Below are positions 1 to 8,904 of a stretch of 64,000 nucleotides of DNA, one piece after another (the first letter of the stretch is position 1; every line of letters starts with the position of its first letter). Source of the stretch: Solobacterium sp. GTDB taxonomy: Bacteria; Bacillota_I; Bacilli_A; Erysipelotrichales; Erysipelotrichaceae. A program made the position numbers and the translations under genes. Location: the NCBI GenBank assembly GCA_017941735.1, contig JAGAVW010000067.1, positions 1 to 64,000 on the forward strand, written 5' to 3'. The notes under the pieces are model-generated. The model did not search any database. It was not told the DNA's origin and worked only from the letters and a program-made list of their open reading frames with translations.

Positions 1-1
1 A

Positions 2-442
2 GTAATCCAAACAAATAGTGTAGAAGAAACGCATGCCCTTGGTGAAAAGTTAGGAAAACTAGCCAAAGAGAATATGGTCTTTTTAATGCAAGGAGATCTT
101 GGGGCTGGAAAGACAACCTTAACCCAAGGGATTGCGAAAGGCTTAGGCATCACGCGTAATGTCACTAGTCCTACTTTTAACATTCAAAAGATTTATCATG
201 GACGCTTGGATCTTTACCATATTGATGCATATCGCTTAGAGGGGTTGCATCAAGATTTGGGCTTTGAGGAATTTATGGAAGAAGAGGGCCTTACCGTCAT
301 TGAATGGTCCCAATATATTCCAGATTTGATTCCTGAAGAAAACTTATCCATCTCCATTCATTTATTAGAAGACGAAAAAAGAGAATTCACATTTGTCGCA
401 AATGGGGCACAATATGAATCGCTATTGGAGGAATTAAAATGA
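2..442 (+). CDS. tsaE: TsaE, tRNA t6A biosynthesis ATPase (5' end outside window)
   Basis: TsaE is the small P-loop ATPase that works with TsaB and TsaD to place threonylcarbamoyl on A37 of ANN-decoding tRNAs. The frame is open from base 2, so the start lies before the window. The ATG at 74 is internal: the codons before it still read as TsaE-like sequence (VEETHALGEKLGKLAKEN). The Walker A motif GDLGAGKTTL follows, then TSPTF and HIDAYRL, and EEEGLTVIEWSQ near the end, all typical of the family. It overlaps tsaB by 4 bases (ATGA), so the genes are translationally coupled. The identification is secure. Confidence 0.95.
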   Translation, partial: VIQTNSVEETHALGEKLGKLAKENMVFLMQGDLGAGKTTLTQGIAKGLGITRNVTSPTFNIQKIYHGRLDLYHIDAYRLEGLHQDLGFEEFMEEEGLTVIEWSQYIPDLIPEENLSISIHLLEDEKREFTFVANGAQYESLLEELK

Positions 443-1026
443 TTACCTTATGTATGGATACAAGTCACACCTATTTAGCACTTGCCTTACTGCAAGATGA
501 CAAATTATTAGATTCCATTTGTGAAGTAGCACCTAAAAAACAATCGGAACTTATTTTTCCGGAATTATTATCTTTATTAGATAAGAATCATTTAAGTGCG
601 AAAGATATTGATGAAGTTGTCATCACAGAAGGACCTGGTTCCTATACGGGTGTGCGTATTGCGATGACGGTTGCGAAAGTCTTCTGTTCACAAAAGAAGA
701 TTCCTCTTTATACCGTAAACACATTGCGTCTTTATGCGGGAAATGCTTCGGGGCGCGTCGTATTAGATGCAAGAGGAAAGCGTGTTTATACTGCTGTTTA
801 TAAAGAAGGAAAAGAAATGGAAGCACCTTCCATTAAAGGTATTGATGAGATTTCAAGTGAAGAAGTATTAATTGGAGATACGCAATTATTTGGACAAGAA
901 CCAAAACCACTTACGCTTGCGGAAAACTTTGTGGCTTGTCGCAAGGATTGGAAAAAGCAAGATAACATTCATACCGTTGTCCCAGAATATTACAAATCAA
1001 TTGATGCTTATCGGGTAAATGGATGA
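439..1026 (+). CDS. tsaB: TsaB, t6A complex scaffold subunit
   Basis: TsaB is the ASKHA-fold partner that dimerises with TsaD in the t6A complex and is itself catalytically inactive. The N-terminus MITLCMDTSHTYLALAL and the segment VITEGPGSYTGVRIAM are hallmark TsaB sequences. At 195 residues it is slightly shorter than many homologues, the C-terminal lobe being compact. It overlaps tsaE upstream and rimI downstream by 4 bases each, within a tsaE-tsaB-rimI-tsaD operon whose order is common in Firmicutes. Confidence 0.93.
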   Translation: MITLCMDTSHTYLALALLQDDKLLDSICEVAPKKQSELIFPELLSLLDKNHLSAKDIDEVVITEGPGSYTGVRIAMTVAKVFCSQKKIPLYTVNTLRLYAGNASGRVVLDARGKRVYTAVYKEGKEMEAPSIKGIDEISSEEVLIGDTQLFGQEPKPLTLAENFVACRKDWKKQDNIHTVVPEYYKSIDAYRVNG

Positions 1027-1493
1027 TGATTCGAAAGATGGATTATTTGGACTTAGAGGAGATTCTAAAATTAGAGAAAGAACTGTTTACTTCTCCTTGG
1101 CCCAAATCAGAATATGAATATGAGTTAAAAGAGAATCCTTACGCAAATCTCTATGTCTTAGAAGAAGATGGGGAAATTGTTGGGTACTATGATTATTGGA
1201 TTCTCTATGAACAAGCACAAATTGCGACCATTGGCGTGAAAAAGGCAAAACAGCGTCAAGGCTATGCACAAATGATGATGGATCACATCACCAAAGATTG
1301 TGCAGAAAAGGGATGTGAAACACTCTCGTTAGAAGTACGTGTTTCCAATCTTCCTGCCATTGCCTTTTATGAAAAAAATGGTTTTGTGCGGGTGAATATA
1401 CGCAAGAATTATTATGAAGATAATCACGAAGATGCGTATTTAATGGTGAAAGCATTGGAAGGAGTAAATTATGGCGATTCTCTTAGCGATTGA
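1023..1493 (+). CDS. rimI: RimI-type ribosomal protein N-acetyltransferase (GNAT)
   Basis: This is a 156-residue GNAT acetyltransferase. RimI acetylates the N-terminal alanine of ribosomal protein S18 in E. coli. Early FTSPWPKSEYEYEL matches the RimI substrate-side region. The acetyl-CoA loop is IGVKKAKQRQGYAQMMM (Q/RxxGxG/A type), and LEVRVSNLPAIAFYEKNGF is the family's C-terminal signature. The gene lies between tsaB and tsaD, overlapping tsaD by 23 bases. Substrate is inferred from family and position. Confidence 0.88.
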   Translation: MMIRKMDYLDLEEILKLEKELFTSPWPKSEYEYELKENPYANLYVLEEDGEIVGYYDYWILYEQAQIATIGVKKAKQRQGYAQMMMDHITKDCAEKGCETLSLEVRVSNLPAIAFYEKNGFVRVNIRKNYYEDNHEDAYLMVKALEGVNYGDSLSD

Positions 1494-2481
1494 AACAAGT
1501 TGTGATGAAACAGCTTGTGCCATTGTCAAAGATGGAAAAGAAATTTTATCAAATATTGTATCGAGCCAAATCAATGTCCACACCTTATATGGTGGGGTTG
1601 TACCGGAAGTTGCTTCAAGGATTCACGTGGAGAATATTTCCGCTGTCATTGATGAGGCCATTAAAAAAGCAAATATTTCAATGGAAGATGTGGATGGAAT
1701 TGCGTATACGTTAGGACCTGGCTTAATTGGGTCGCTTCATGTTGGTGTTCAAGCCGCAAAGACACTTGCCTTCCTATACAATAAACCGCTTATTCCAATT
1801 AACCATATGACGGGACACATCTATGCCAATGCCTTTGTCTCTGAATTAAAATTCCCATTACTTGCGCTTGTCGTATCGGGAGGTCACTCAGAACTAGTCT
1901 GGATGAAAAACGATTGGGATTTTAAAGTATTAGGCACAACTCGCGATGATGCGATTGGCGAAGCTTACGATAAAGTCGCGCGTGTCTTAGGCTTAGGTTA
2001 TCCAGGTGGTCCGATTATTGATAAACTTGCGAAAGAAGGAGAGGCGCATTACCAATTACCAACGCCTAAAACCGATGGAGCATATGACTTTTCTTTCTCG
2101 GGCTTAAAGACAGCCGTCTTACAATTAAAGGCACGGGAAGAAAAAAAAGGAGCGGAAGTGAAGCCAGCTGATTTAGCTTATGCTTTCCAAGAAACCGCAC
2201 TCCATAGTTTAGTTTCTAAGACCATCCAAGCGGTAAAGGATTATCAACCAAGTATGTTGGTGTTAGCGGGTGGGGTCGCAGCGAATTCGCGCTTACGTGA
2301 ACTCATCCAAAGTGAAATGGAAAAGCATCCAGAATGTGAACTTGTGATTCCGCCATTATGGTGTTGTACGGATAATGCGGCTATGATTGGTGCGGCTGGT
2401 GAAATCGCTTATCAACATGAATTATTTGGGGATTTTGATGCCTCGGCAGATCCTAGCTTAATGATGCCAGGAGAAGAATAA
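1471..2481 (+). CDS. tsaD: TsaD, tRNA N6-adenosine threonylcarbamoyltransferase
   Basis: TsaD is the catalytic subunit that transfers threonylcarbamoyl from threonylcarbamoyl-AMP to tRNA A37. It starts MAILLAIETSCDETACAIV, the canonical TsaD opening. The metal-binding HMTGH is at about residues 112-116, followed by VSGGHSELVW and the ATP-site signature GLGYPGGP. A glycine-rich VLAGGVAANSRLRE and the late CTDNAAMIGAAG complete the set. Its 336 residues match the family. The start overlaps rimI by 23 bases, and the gene is the last of the operon. Confidence 0.96.
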   Translation: MAILLAIETSCDETACAIVKDGKEILSNIVSSQINVHTLYGGVVPEVASRIHVENISAVIDEAIKKANISMEDVDGIAYTLGPGLIGSLHVGVQAAKTLAFLYNKPLIPINHMTGHIYANAFVSELKFPLLALVVSGGHSELVWMKNDWDFKVLGTTRDDAIGEAYDKVARVLGLGYPGGPIIDKLAKEGEAHYQLPTPKTDGAYDFSFSGLKTAVLQLKAREEKKGAEVKPADLAYAFQETALHSLVSKTIQAVKDYQPSMLVLAGGVAANSRLRELIQSEMEKHPECELVIPPLWCCTDNAAMIGAAGEIAYQHELFGDFDASADPSLMMPGEE

Positions 2482-2493
2482 AAAGTAGAAATC

Positions 2494-3534
2494 TCATTGG
2501 AATTGTTGTCGTAAAATAAAAAGCGTTTTATCTAATGAAATATCGAGAAGATGGTATTTTGTTAAAATGGTTTTAAAGTTTTGGAGATAAATTTGAATCT
2601 GGTTTTCATCTTTTAAACTACCTAAGTGATGGAAGGATCGAAATAAATATAAGAACACCAATTCTCGAAAGAAAGAATCCGGCACTTTATATGCATAAAA
2701 TCCATCTAAAAGACCTTTATAGAAGGGGCCAATGGGTTGCGAATTAAAAAGATATGTCACAATCCAAATGAAATTCATCACAAAAAAATCGACACGAAAC
2801 GATTCTAAATCAACCATATAGAGTTGGTTGTGTTTGGTAACCATGATATTGTTACCAGTCAAATCACCATGGATATATCCCATTGGTTCATTATCAAAAG
2901 AAGTAAGAAGAGAAGCAGCAAGATCAAATAGTTGTTTCTCCTCTTTTTTTGTTAAGTATTTATCATAGGCCTGTGGGAATTGTTCGCGTGCAGTTTGGAT
3001 TTTTGAAATGCTTTGCGTAAGTCCGTCTTGCAAATAAGAAAAAGCATCGCTCTTAGGTCTTAATAATGGGGGGGTCGAAACAAACATACTTTGATAGTGA
3101 CAACCAATGTCATATGTAAAGGAATACAATTTTGTTTTTTGAAGCGGATGAAGTGACCACAAGTTTTCCCCATCAATCCATTCGTATAAAAGGCAAACAC
3201 AATGCTTCCCATAAGGCATACAATAAATCAGCTTAGGGATGTTTAGTTGAAACGATTGATGAATTTGATAGGTATTCGTATATTCATTGAAAATCTGATC
3301 GAGATTAGCTCTAGAATTGTTAATTGAATAGATTTTTAAAAAATAGGATTTCTTATCAATGATTGCACGGCCAAGGACAATGGAAGAGGAATAAGATTTC
3401 GCAAGTTGCTTAAAGCTGACTTGACGTGCCTTAAGTTGTTTTTTGAGATATCGCTGAATCGCATTATGGGAATATTGTTGCTCATATAAAATAGTTTGAA
3501 TGATTGAAATGACTTTTGAATAGATGGTAATCAC
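2494..3534 (-). CDS. Aminoglycoside-phosphotransferase-like kinase, substrate unknown
   Basis: This 346-residue protein has a protein-kinase-like/APH fold pattern. The catalytic loop reads YIHGDLTGNNIM (Brenner-type HGDxxxxN), followed by YMVDLESFRVD, where DLE stands where DFD or DFG is usual. The N-terminal half has a plausible beta-strand/lysine region (SIVLGRAIIDKKSYFLKIY) and a hinge-like VCLLYEWIDGENLW. Related folds phosphorylate antibiotics, choline, sugars or spore-coat partners; nothing here identifies the substrate. It is convergent with tsaD, 12 bases apart with no hairpin between them, and divergent from rex, sharing the regulatory gap at 3535-3676. Confidence 0.7.
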   Translation of the reverse strand: MITIYSKVISIIQTILYEQQYSHNAIQRYLKKQLKARQVSFKQLAKSYSSSIVLGRAIIDKKSYFLKIYSINNSRANLDQIFNEYTNTYQIHQSFQLNIPKLIYCMPYGKHCVCLLYEWIDGENLWSLHPLQKTKLYSFTYDIGCHYQSMFVSTPPLLRPKSDAFSYLQDGLTQSISKIQTAREQFPQAYDKYLTKKEEKQLFDLAASLLTSFDNEPMGYIHGDLTGNNIMVTKHNQLYMVDLESFRVDFFVMNFIWIVTYLFNSQPIGPFYKGLLDGFYAYKVPDSFFRELVFLYLFRSFHHLGSLKDENQIQIYLQNFKTILTKYHLLDISLDKTLFILRQQFQ

Positions 3535-3628
3535 ATAGTTTAATTTTAAGCATCTTAAATAATAATTGTAAATTCTAAGTAAGCAATAAGTGATATATAA
3601 TTGGCCAGATGGTGAAAAAAACGAAAAG

Positions 3629-3654
3629 TTTCACAAACTATCACAAACGTGATA
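3629..3654 (+). promoter_or_regulatory. Candidate Rex autoregulatory operator
   Basis: TCACAAAC occurs twice with a 10-base period (3631-3638 and 3641-3648). TATCAC-AAAC-GTGATA (3639-3654) is a perfect inverted repeat. TCACAA is the half-site of known Rex operators. The block overlaps the likely rex -10 box, so binding would repress rex and possibly the divergent kinase. The spacing differs from the classical TTGTGA-N6-TCACAA operator, so the assignment is tentative. Confidence 0.45.
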
Positions 3655-3658
3655 AAAT
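3650..3658 (+). promoter_or_regulatory. Extended -10 promoter element of rex
   Basis: TGATAAAAT is an extended -10 (TGN followed by TAAAAT) placed 18 bases before the rex ATG at 3677. The inverted repeat 3639-3654 overlaps it. No good -35 is visible; TTTCAC at 3629-3634 lies at an 18-base spacing. Confidence 0.45.
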
Positions 3659-3676
3659 CTTATACGGGTGATAACA

Positions 3677-4300
3677 ATGGAAAAAAGAAAAGTGGTGCCT
3701 AAGGCAACATTACAACGATATCCGGTGTATTTAAAAGCACTACGTAAACTCAAGGCGGAAGGGACGCAGAGAATCATGTCCAAACAATTAGCGGACTATG
3801 TCTCGATTGAATCAACAACCATTCGCCGTGATTTTAGTTTTCTAGGAAATTTAGGAAAACAAGGCTATGGTTATGACGTCGATCGCCTCATCCAAATCTT
3901 TAGTGAAGAGTTAGGAATGAACTTTGATGAAAAGATTATCCTAGTAGGATGCGGAAACCTTGGTAGAGCCTTATTGAACTATAACCTTTGGAATCATGTG
4001 GTAGGGGAAATTGTGTGTGCATTCGACATCGATCCTTCAAAAGTTTCCGAAGGACCGGTTCCCATTTATCACATCAAAGATTTAAAACAACACATGCCAG
4101 AGGGATGCCGAATTGCGATTCTTTGTATCTCGGAAAAAGAACAAGAGACGGTGGACTTATTGGTAGAGAATGGCATACGTGGAATTGTAAGTTTTAGTTC
4201 GGAGCACTTCTCCGTGCCAGAAAATGTGTATGTGAAATCAGTGGATATTGTATCGAGTATCCAAGAGTTAGTATTTGAAGCAAATTCAATGAAAAAATAA
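3677..4300 (+). CDS. rex: Rex, NADH-responsive redox transcriptional repressor
   Basis: Rex represses fermentation and NADH-reoxidation genes and leaves DNA when NADH/NAD rises. The N-terminal winged helix contains [17 protein letters not shown] and [22 protein letters not shown]. The Rossmann domain has [13 protein letters not shown] (GxGxxG), then FDIDPSKVS and [21 protein letters not shown] place the start at the ATG at 3677 because GGGTG lies 7-8 bases upstream. An in-frame GTG at 3668 would add three residues. The length is 207 residues, normal for Rex. The upstream gap carries repeats consistent with autoregulation. Confidence 0.93.
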   Translation: MEKRKVVPKATLQRYPVYLKALRKLKAEGTQRIMSKQLADYVSIESTTIRRDFSFLGNLGKQGYGYDVDRLIQIFSEELGMNFDEKIILVGCGNLGRALLNYNLWNHVVGEIVCAFDIDPSKVSEGPVPIYHIKDLKQHMPEGCRIAILCISEKEQETVDLLVENGIRGIVSFSSEHFSVPENVYVKSVDIVSSIQELVFEANSMKK

Positions 4301-4313
4301 GAGAGGACAAACT

Positions 4314-5699
4314 ATGTTGAGTGAAATGACAGTTCGTGAATTATATGAGTTGACATTAGACGCATCCGATATGGAAAAAGATCAAATCGAATACGTCTTC
4401 TTACAAGGGTGGATTCGAACCAACCGTGCTGGGAAAAATGTAAGTTTCATTGCCTTAAATGATGGCACCTATTTTAAGAATGCCCAACTCGTATATTCGG
4501 ATGAACTCAAAAATTATGAGGAAATCAGTAAGTACTTAACAGGTACAGCAATTAGTGTGACGGGTAAATATGTTCCAACTCCAGAAGCCCAACAACCATT
4601 TGAAATTCAGGTAACAGAAATTGTGCTCGAAGGGGAATCAGACCAAACCTATCCATTACAAAAGAAACGGCATAGTTTTGAATATTTGCGTGAGATTGGA
4701 CACTTACGTCCACGCACCAATACCTTCTCAGCCGTATTCCGCTTACGTTCCGTTTTGGCAATGGCCATTCATGAATTCTTCCAAAACCAAGGCTTTGTGT
4801 ATGTCCATACACCGATTATTACAGGTGCTGATGCGGAAGGTGCAGGAGAAACCTTTACCGTTACTACACGAGAAGATGCGAAATATGAGGAAGATTTCTT
4901 TGGCAAGCACGCAAGCTTAACCGTTTCGGGTCAACTTCAAGCCGAAGCTTTTGCGTTAGCGTTCCGTGATGTTTATACCTTTGGACCTACATTCCGTGCG
5001 GAAAACTCCAATACCACAACCCATGCGGCAGAGTTCTGGATGATTGAACCAGAGATGGCCTTTGCGGATTTGGATGATGATATGAACTTGATTGAAGATA
5101 TGGTTAAGTTCTGTATCGCTTATGTACAAGAAGAATGTCCAGAAGAGATGAAGTTCTTCAATGAGATGATTGATCAAACATTATTAGAACGCCTAGAACA
5201 TGTGAAGAATAGTGACTTCCGTCGTATGCCTTATACGGAAGCAATTGAACTTTTGAAAAAGGCAGATGTGAAATTTGAAAACAATAAGATTGAATGGGGG
5301 ATGGACCTCAATACCGAACATGAACGTTATCTTACCGAACAAGTGGTAAAAGGACCAGTCTTCTTAATTGATTATCCAAAAGAAATCAAAGCTTTCTATA
5401 TGCGTCAAAACGACGATGGCAAAACGGTTGCGGCTTGCGACTTACTAGTGCCTGGCGTTGGGGAGCTCGTGGGTGGTTCACAAAGAGAAGAGCGCTTAGA
5501 TGTGTTAGAAGCTAAGATGAAAGACTTAGGCATGAATTTAGAGAACTATTCCTGGTATCTAGACTTACGTCGCTTTGGGGGCTGTAAACACGCTGGATTT
5601 GGTTTAGGCTTTGAGCGCTTTGTGATGTATTTAACGGGAATGCAGAACATTCGTGACGTCGTACCATTTGCGCGTACACCAAAGAATTTGGAATTCTAA
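4314..5699 (+). CDS. asnS: Asparaginyl-tRNA synthetase
   Basis: This is a class IIb aminoacyl-tRNA synthetase charging tRNA-Asn. The N-terminal OB-fold ([23 protein letters not shown]) reads the anticodon. Motif 2 is [22 protein letters not shown], where the TTHAAEF signature separates AsnRS from AspRS. Motif 3 is [22 protein letters not shown]. Its 461 residues are typical. It starts at an ATG preceded by AGAGGA and ends in an intrinsic terminator. The presence of AsnRS means Asn-tRNA can be made directly. Confidence 0.97.
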   Translation: MLSEMTVRELYELTLDASDMEKDQIEYVFLQGWIRTNRAGKNVSFIALNDGTYFKNAQLVYSDELKNYEEISKYLTGTAISVTGKYVPTPEAQQPFEIQVTEIVLEGESDQTYPLQKKRHSFEYLREIGHLRPRTNTFSAVFRLRSVLAMAIHEFFQNQGFVYVHTPIITGADAEGAGETFTVTTREDAKYEEDFFGKHASLTVSGQLQAEAFALAFRDVYTFGPTFRAENSNTTTHAAEFWMIEPEMAFADLDDDMNLIEDMVKFCIAYVQEECPEEMKFFNEMIDQTLLERLEHVKNSDFRRMPYTEAIELLKKADVKFENNKIEWGMDLNTEHERYLTEQVVKGPVFLIDYPKEIKAFYMRQNDDGKTVAACDLLVPGVGELVGGSQREERLDVLEAKMKDLGMNLENYSWYLDLRRFGGCKHAGFGLGFERFVMYLTGMQNIRDVVPFARTPKNLEF

Positions 5700-5719
5700 A
5701 AAAGGCGAAAGCCTTTTTT
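5698..5719 (+). terminator. Intrinsic terminator of asnS
   Basis: The stem AAAAAGGC with a GAAA tetraloop pairs with GCCTTTTT and runs into T residues. It begins in the asnS stop codon. Confidence 0.85.
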
Positions 5720-5744
5720 ACTTTTCAATTGGACTTAGTATAAT
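5717..5744 (+). promoter_or_regulatory. Promoter of the ABC-F gene, abutting the start codon
   Basis: A perfect TATAAT (5739-5744) lies 16 bases after TTTACT (5717-5722). Only 12 bases separate it from the ATG at 5757, and no Shine-Dalgarno sequence fits, so the transcript would have a leader of about 5 bases. Confidence 0.6.
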
Positions 5745-5756
5745 AGAGATTGCTTT

Positions 5757-7622
5757 ATGCGTTATCAAGTAAGTCAAGGAAAAAAAGCATTTGGCAGTGA
5801 TGTGGTATTTGAGGATGTTCAATTCTTTATCAAGGCCAATGAAAAAATCGCAATTGTAGGTCGGAATGGATGTGGAAAGACGACCTTTTTAAAGTGTATG
5901 AGTGGTGCCTATCCCTTTGATGGCGGAACGATCTCCATCGCAAGTGGTACAACCATTGGCTACTTATCCCAACAACAAATCGAAGAAGAAGGATTAACGG
6001 TTGAAGAAGTATTGGAAAAGGTCTATGAACCTCTCTTTGTCTTAGAAGAAAAAATGCATCTTGTGGAAGAGAAGATGAAAGAAGATAGTGATGAAAAATT
6101 ACTTGCCCAATATGCTTCCCTCCAAGAACAATATGAAGCTTTAAATGGTTATCAATGGGAAAGTGAAATGCAGACGGTATTCACGCGTTTTGGTTTTACC
6201 AAAGAAGACTTAAAAAAACCAGTCAATACATTCTCAGGTGGTCAAAAGACACGGATTGCGTTTGTGCGCTTGTTGTTGTCAAAACCCGATATCTTATTAC
6301 TGGATGAGCCTACCAACCATTTAGATTTAGAGACAATTCAGTGGCTAGAAGGGTATGTTAAGAATTATCCTAAGGCAGTGGTGATGGTATCCCATGACCG
6401 AATGTTTTTAGATCGCACCGTCGATGTCGTTTATGATTTGGAATATGGAAAGATGACGCGCTATGTGGGAAATTATACGCATTATGTAAATGAAAAACGA
6501 AACCAGATTGCTCGTCAAGAAGCTGCCTATGTGCGCCAACAAAAAGAAATTGAACGCTTAGAAGAACTCATTGAGAAATTCCGTTATAAGAAAAACAAAG
6601 CAGCTTTTGCCCAATCCAAAATTAAGTATTTGGAACGCATGGATAAAGTAGAGAAGATAAGTACGGATGAGAAAACATTCCATGCGCATTTTAAACCCCG
6701 CTTAAAAGGGGGCGAAAACGTATTAACCGTAGACCATCTACAAATTGGCTACGACAGTACACTATGCGAAGTGAGCTTTACCTTGCATCGACAAGATCGC
6801 CTAGCTATCATTGGTCCAAATGGCACAGGAAAATCAACACTAGTAAAAACATTAATGAATCTTGTGGAACCTAAAGGGGGCCATTACTTATTTGGGCATC
6901 AAATAGAAACAGGTTACTTTGACCAACAGCTAGCCCAATTTTCAAGTGGGAAAACGGTATTAGAAGAATTATGGGATGCCTATCCAGATTTAGACCGTAC
7001 AACCGTGCGTAGTGTCTTAGGACAGTTCTTATTTTCTGCCGATGATGTCTTTAAAACCGTTGATGTATTATCTGGGGGCGAAAAGGTAAGGTTATCGCTT
7101 GCGAAATTATTGTTGCAGCATTCCAATCTATTAATTCTAGATGAACCAACCAATCACCTCGATATTCCTGGGAAAGAAGCTTTAGAAGATGCTTTACGTG
7201 ATTTTAGTGGAACCTTATTATTTGTTTCCCATGATCGTTATTTCATCCAACAATTAGCCACCAAACTTTTAATCATTGAAAATGATGGTTCCACGAAGTT
7301 AGTGGATAAGACATATCAAGAGTATATGGAGGATGAAAAAAAGGTAGAAGAAACCCAAACGCCAGTGAAAAAGGAGGCCTCAAAGAAGCCACCGATGAGT
7401 CAAGATTCTTTACGTCGAGAAATCGCCAAAATCGAAAAAGAAATCACCGCCAAGGAAGAGGAATTAGAGGCAAAAAGGGCCCTACGTTTTGAGGAAGAAT
7501 ATTACCAAGATTATCGGAAGATGAATGCGCTGGATGAAGAAATTGATGACATTCATAATGAACTGGCACATCTCTATGAAAAATGGGAATTATTTAGTGA
7601 GCAAAGCCTTTCGAAATCATAA
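5757..7622 (+). CDS. ABC-F family ATPase (ribosome-associated type)
   Basis: This 621-residue protein has two ABC cassettes and no membrane segments, the mark of ABC-F proteins that act on the ribosome's E site. Cassette 1 has GRNGCGKTT at 35-43, FSGGQKTR and LLLDEPTNHLDLE. Cassette 2 has GPNGTGKST, LSGGEKVRLSLAKLL and LLILDEPTNHLD. Between them is the charged linker (RQEAAYVRQQKEIERLEELIEKF) characteristic of the family. The C-terminal 100 residues form a Lys/Glu coiled coil as in Uup/YdiF types. The start is forced: an in-frame stop lies 21 bases upstream and no other start codon intervenes. Housekeeping translation factor or antibiotic protection cannot be told apart from sequence. Confidence 0.9.
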   Translation: MRYQVSQGKKAFGSDVVFEDVQFFIKANEKIAIVGRNGCGKTTFLKCMSGAYPFDGGTISIASGTTIGYLSQQQIEEEGLTVEEVLEKVYEPLFVLEEKMHLVEEKMKEDSDEKLLAQYASLQEQYEALNGYQWESEMQTVFTRFGFTKEDLKKPVNTFSGGQKTRIAFVRLLLSKPDILLLDEPTNHLDLETIQWLEGYVKNYPKAVVMVSHDRMFLDRTVDVVYDLEYGKMTRYVGNYTHYVNEKRNQIARQEAAYVRQQKEIERLEELIEKFRYKKNKAAFAQSKIKYLERMDKVEKISTDEKTFHAHFKPRLKGGENVLTVDHLQIGYDSTLCEVSFTLHRQDRLAIIGPNGTGKSTLVKTLMNLVEPKGGHYLFGHQIETGYFDQQLAQFSSGKTVLEELWDAYPDLDRTTVRSVLGQFLFSADDVFKTVDVLSGGEKVRLSLAKLLLQHSNLLILDEPTNHLDIPGKEALEDALRDFSGTLLFVSHDRYFIQQLATKLLIIENDGSTKLVDKTYQEYMEDEKKVEETQTPVKKEASKKPPMSQDSLRREIAKIEKEITAKEEELEAKRALRFEEEYYQDYRKMNALDEEIDDIHNELAHLYEKWELFSEQSLSKS

Positions 7623-7630
7623 AAAATGGA

Positions 7631-7636
7631 TATAAT
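7631..7636 (+). promoter_or_regulatory. -10 element of the phosphofructokinase gene
   Basis: A perfect TATAAT lies 25 bases before the ATG at 7662. The leader carries a strong Shine-Dalgarno (AGGAGG at 7648-7653). A -35 box is not convincing. Confidence 0.5.
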
Positions 7637-7661
7637 TAAGAGGGCATAGGAGGAGAAAAAT

Positions 7662-8867
7662 ATGTCAAAATGTTTAGTAGCGCAATCGGGTGGACCTACT
7701 TCGGTCATCAATGCGACGATTGCCGGAATTGTAAAAGCAAACCAATTGAATCCAATTTATGACACCGTATTAGGTGGCTTACATGGAATTGAAGGAATCT
7801 TAGATGAACGCTTTGTAGACTTAACCAATATGAGCGATGAAGAGAATCAAATTCTCTGCCAAACACCATCTTCTGCGTTAGGTTCTTGTCGTTATAAATT
7901 AAAAAGAGATAATGTAGCTGATTTTGAAAAGCTCATTAAGATCATGGATAAATATGACATCGAAACTTTATTCTATACCGGTGGCAATGACTCCATGGAT
8001 ACGGTTGCGGCACTTAGCGAATACGCTAGAGAGCACAACATTACCAATCACCGTTTTGTGGGTTGTCCTAAGACGGTCGATAATGACCTCATGGAAACAG
8101 ACCACTGTCCAGGTTTCGCGAGTGCAGCAAAGTTCATCGCTACAACCGCTGTCTCCACTTGGTTAGACTATAACGTCTATACACGTCAAGAAGTTTTCAT
8201 TCTTGAAACCATGGGAAGAGATGCAGGATGGCTTGCGGCTTCGGCTTGTCTATCAGGTCATGTGGATGTCTTAATTCTTCCAGAAGAACCATTTGATAAA
8301 GATTTATTCCTCAAACAAGTAGCACAATCCATTAAAGAAAAGAATAAGTGCTATGTGGTTGTTTCGGAAGGTGCACGTTATGCGGATGGTCGCTATGTTG
8401 CAGCTGGGGAAGCTAAGAACGATGGCTTTGGACACGCTGTACTTGGTGGGGCAGCACGTGCATTAGAAGAAATGATTCTTGAATCGGGTGTTGCGAGTCG
8501 TTGTAAAGTACAAGACCTTTCCACTGCACAAAGATGTCACGCGAGTGAACAATCTGCAGTCGATGTAACAGAATCTTTCCGTTTAGGAATGTCAGCACAT
8601 ATGCATAGTGCAAATCCAAGCTTTACAGGTAAGATGGTTGGCTTAAAGCGTCGTGAAGGCGAAAAATATGATGTCGAATTTATCACGGTTGATGCAGATA
8701 AAGTCGCTAACTTCGTTAAGAACTTCCCAACCGAATGGCTATTACCAGATTATAAAGGAATTACCGATGAAGCATATGCTTATCTAAGACCACTCATCGT
8801 TGGCGAACCACCACTCATTGTAAAAGATGGTATCCCAGCACACGTCATTCCATATTACATGCGTTAA
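7662..8867 (+). CDS. pfp: 6-phosphofructokinase, probably diphosphate-dependent
   Basis: This 401-residue phosphofructokinase starts SKCLVAQSGGPTSVINATIAG. Two positions separate donors in this family. The motif at 107-111 is GGNDS rather than the GGDGS of ATP enzymes. At 136-142 the sequence is PKTVDND, with lysine 137 as in PPi-dependent enzymes, rather than PGTIDND. Together with the greater length (ATP enzymes are about 320) this points to PPi:fructose-6-phosphate phosphotransferase, a reversible enzyme. FILETMGRDAGWLAA is the conserved sugar-phosphate region. It is monocistronic, with its own promoter and a shared terminator. Donor specificity is inference from these residues. Confidence 0.88.
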   Translation: MSKCLVAQSGGPTSVINATIAGIVKANQLNPIYDTVLGGLHGIEGILDERFVDLTNMSDEENQILCQTPSSALGSCRYKLKRDNVADFEKLIKIMDKYDIETLFYTGGNDSMDTVAALSEYAREHNITNHRFVGCPKTVDNDLMETDHCPGFASAAKFIATTAVSTWLDYNVYTRQEVFILETMGRDAGWLAASACLSGHVDVLILPEEPFDKDLFLKQVAQSIKEKNKCYVVVSEGARYADGRYVAAGEAKNDGFGHAVLGGAARALEEMILESGVASRCKVQDLSTAQRCHASEQSAVDVTESFRLGMSAHMHSANPSFTGKMVGLKRREGEKYDVEFITVDADKVANFVKNFPTEWLLPDYKGITDEAYAYLRPLIVGEPPLIVKDGIPAHVIPYYMR

Positions 8868-8869
8868 TG

Positions 8870-8904
8870 AAATAGCTCCTAAGATTACTTAGGAGCTATT
8901 TTTT
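8870..8904. terminator. Bidirectional intrinsic terminator
   Basis: A 14-bp stem (AAATAGCTCCTAAG at 8870-8883 with CTTAGGAGCTATTT) has a 4-base loop and T runs on both strands. It lies between the convergent phosphofructokinase and M24 peptidase genes and can serve both. Confidence 0.9.
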
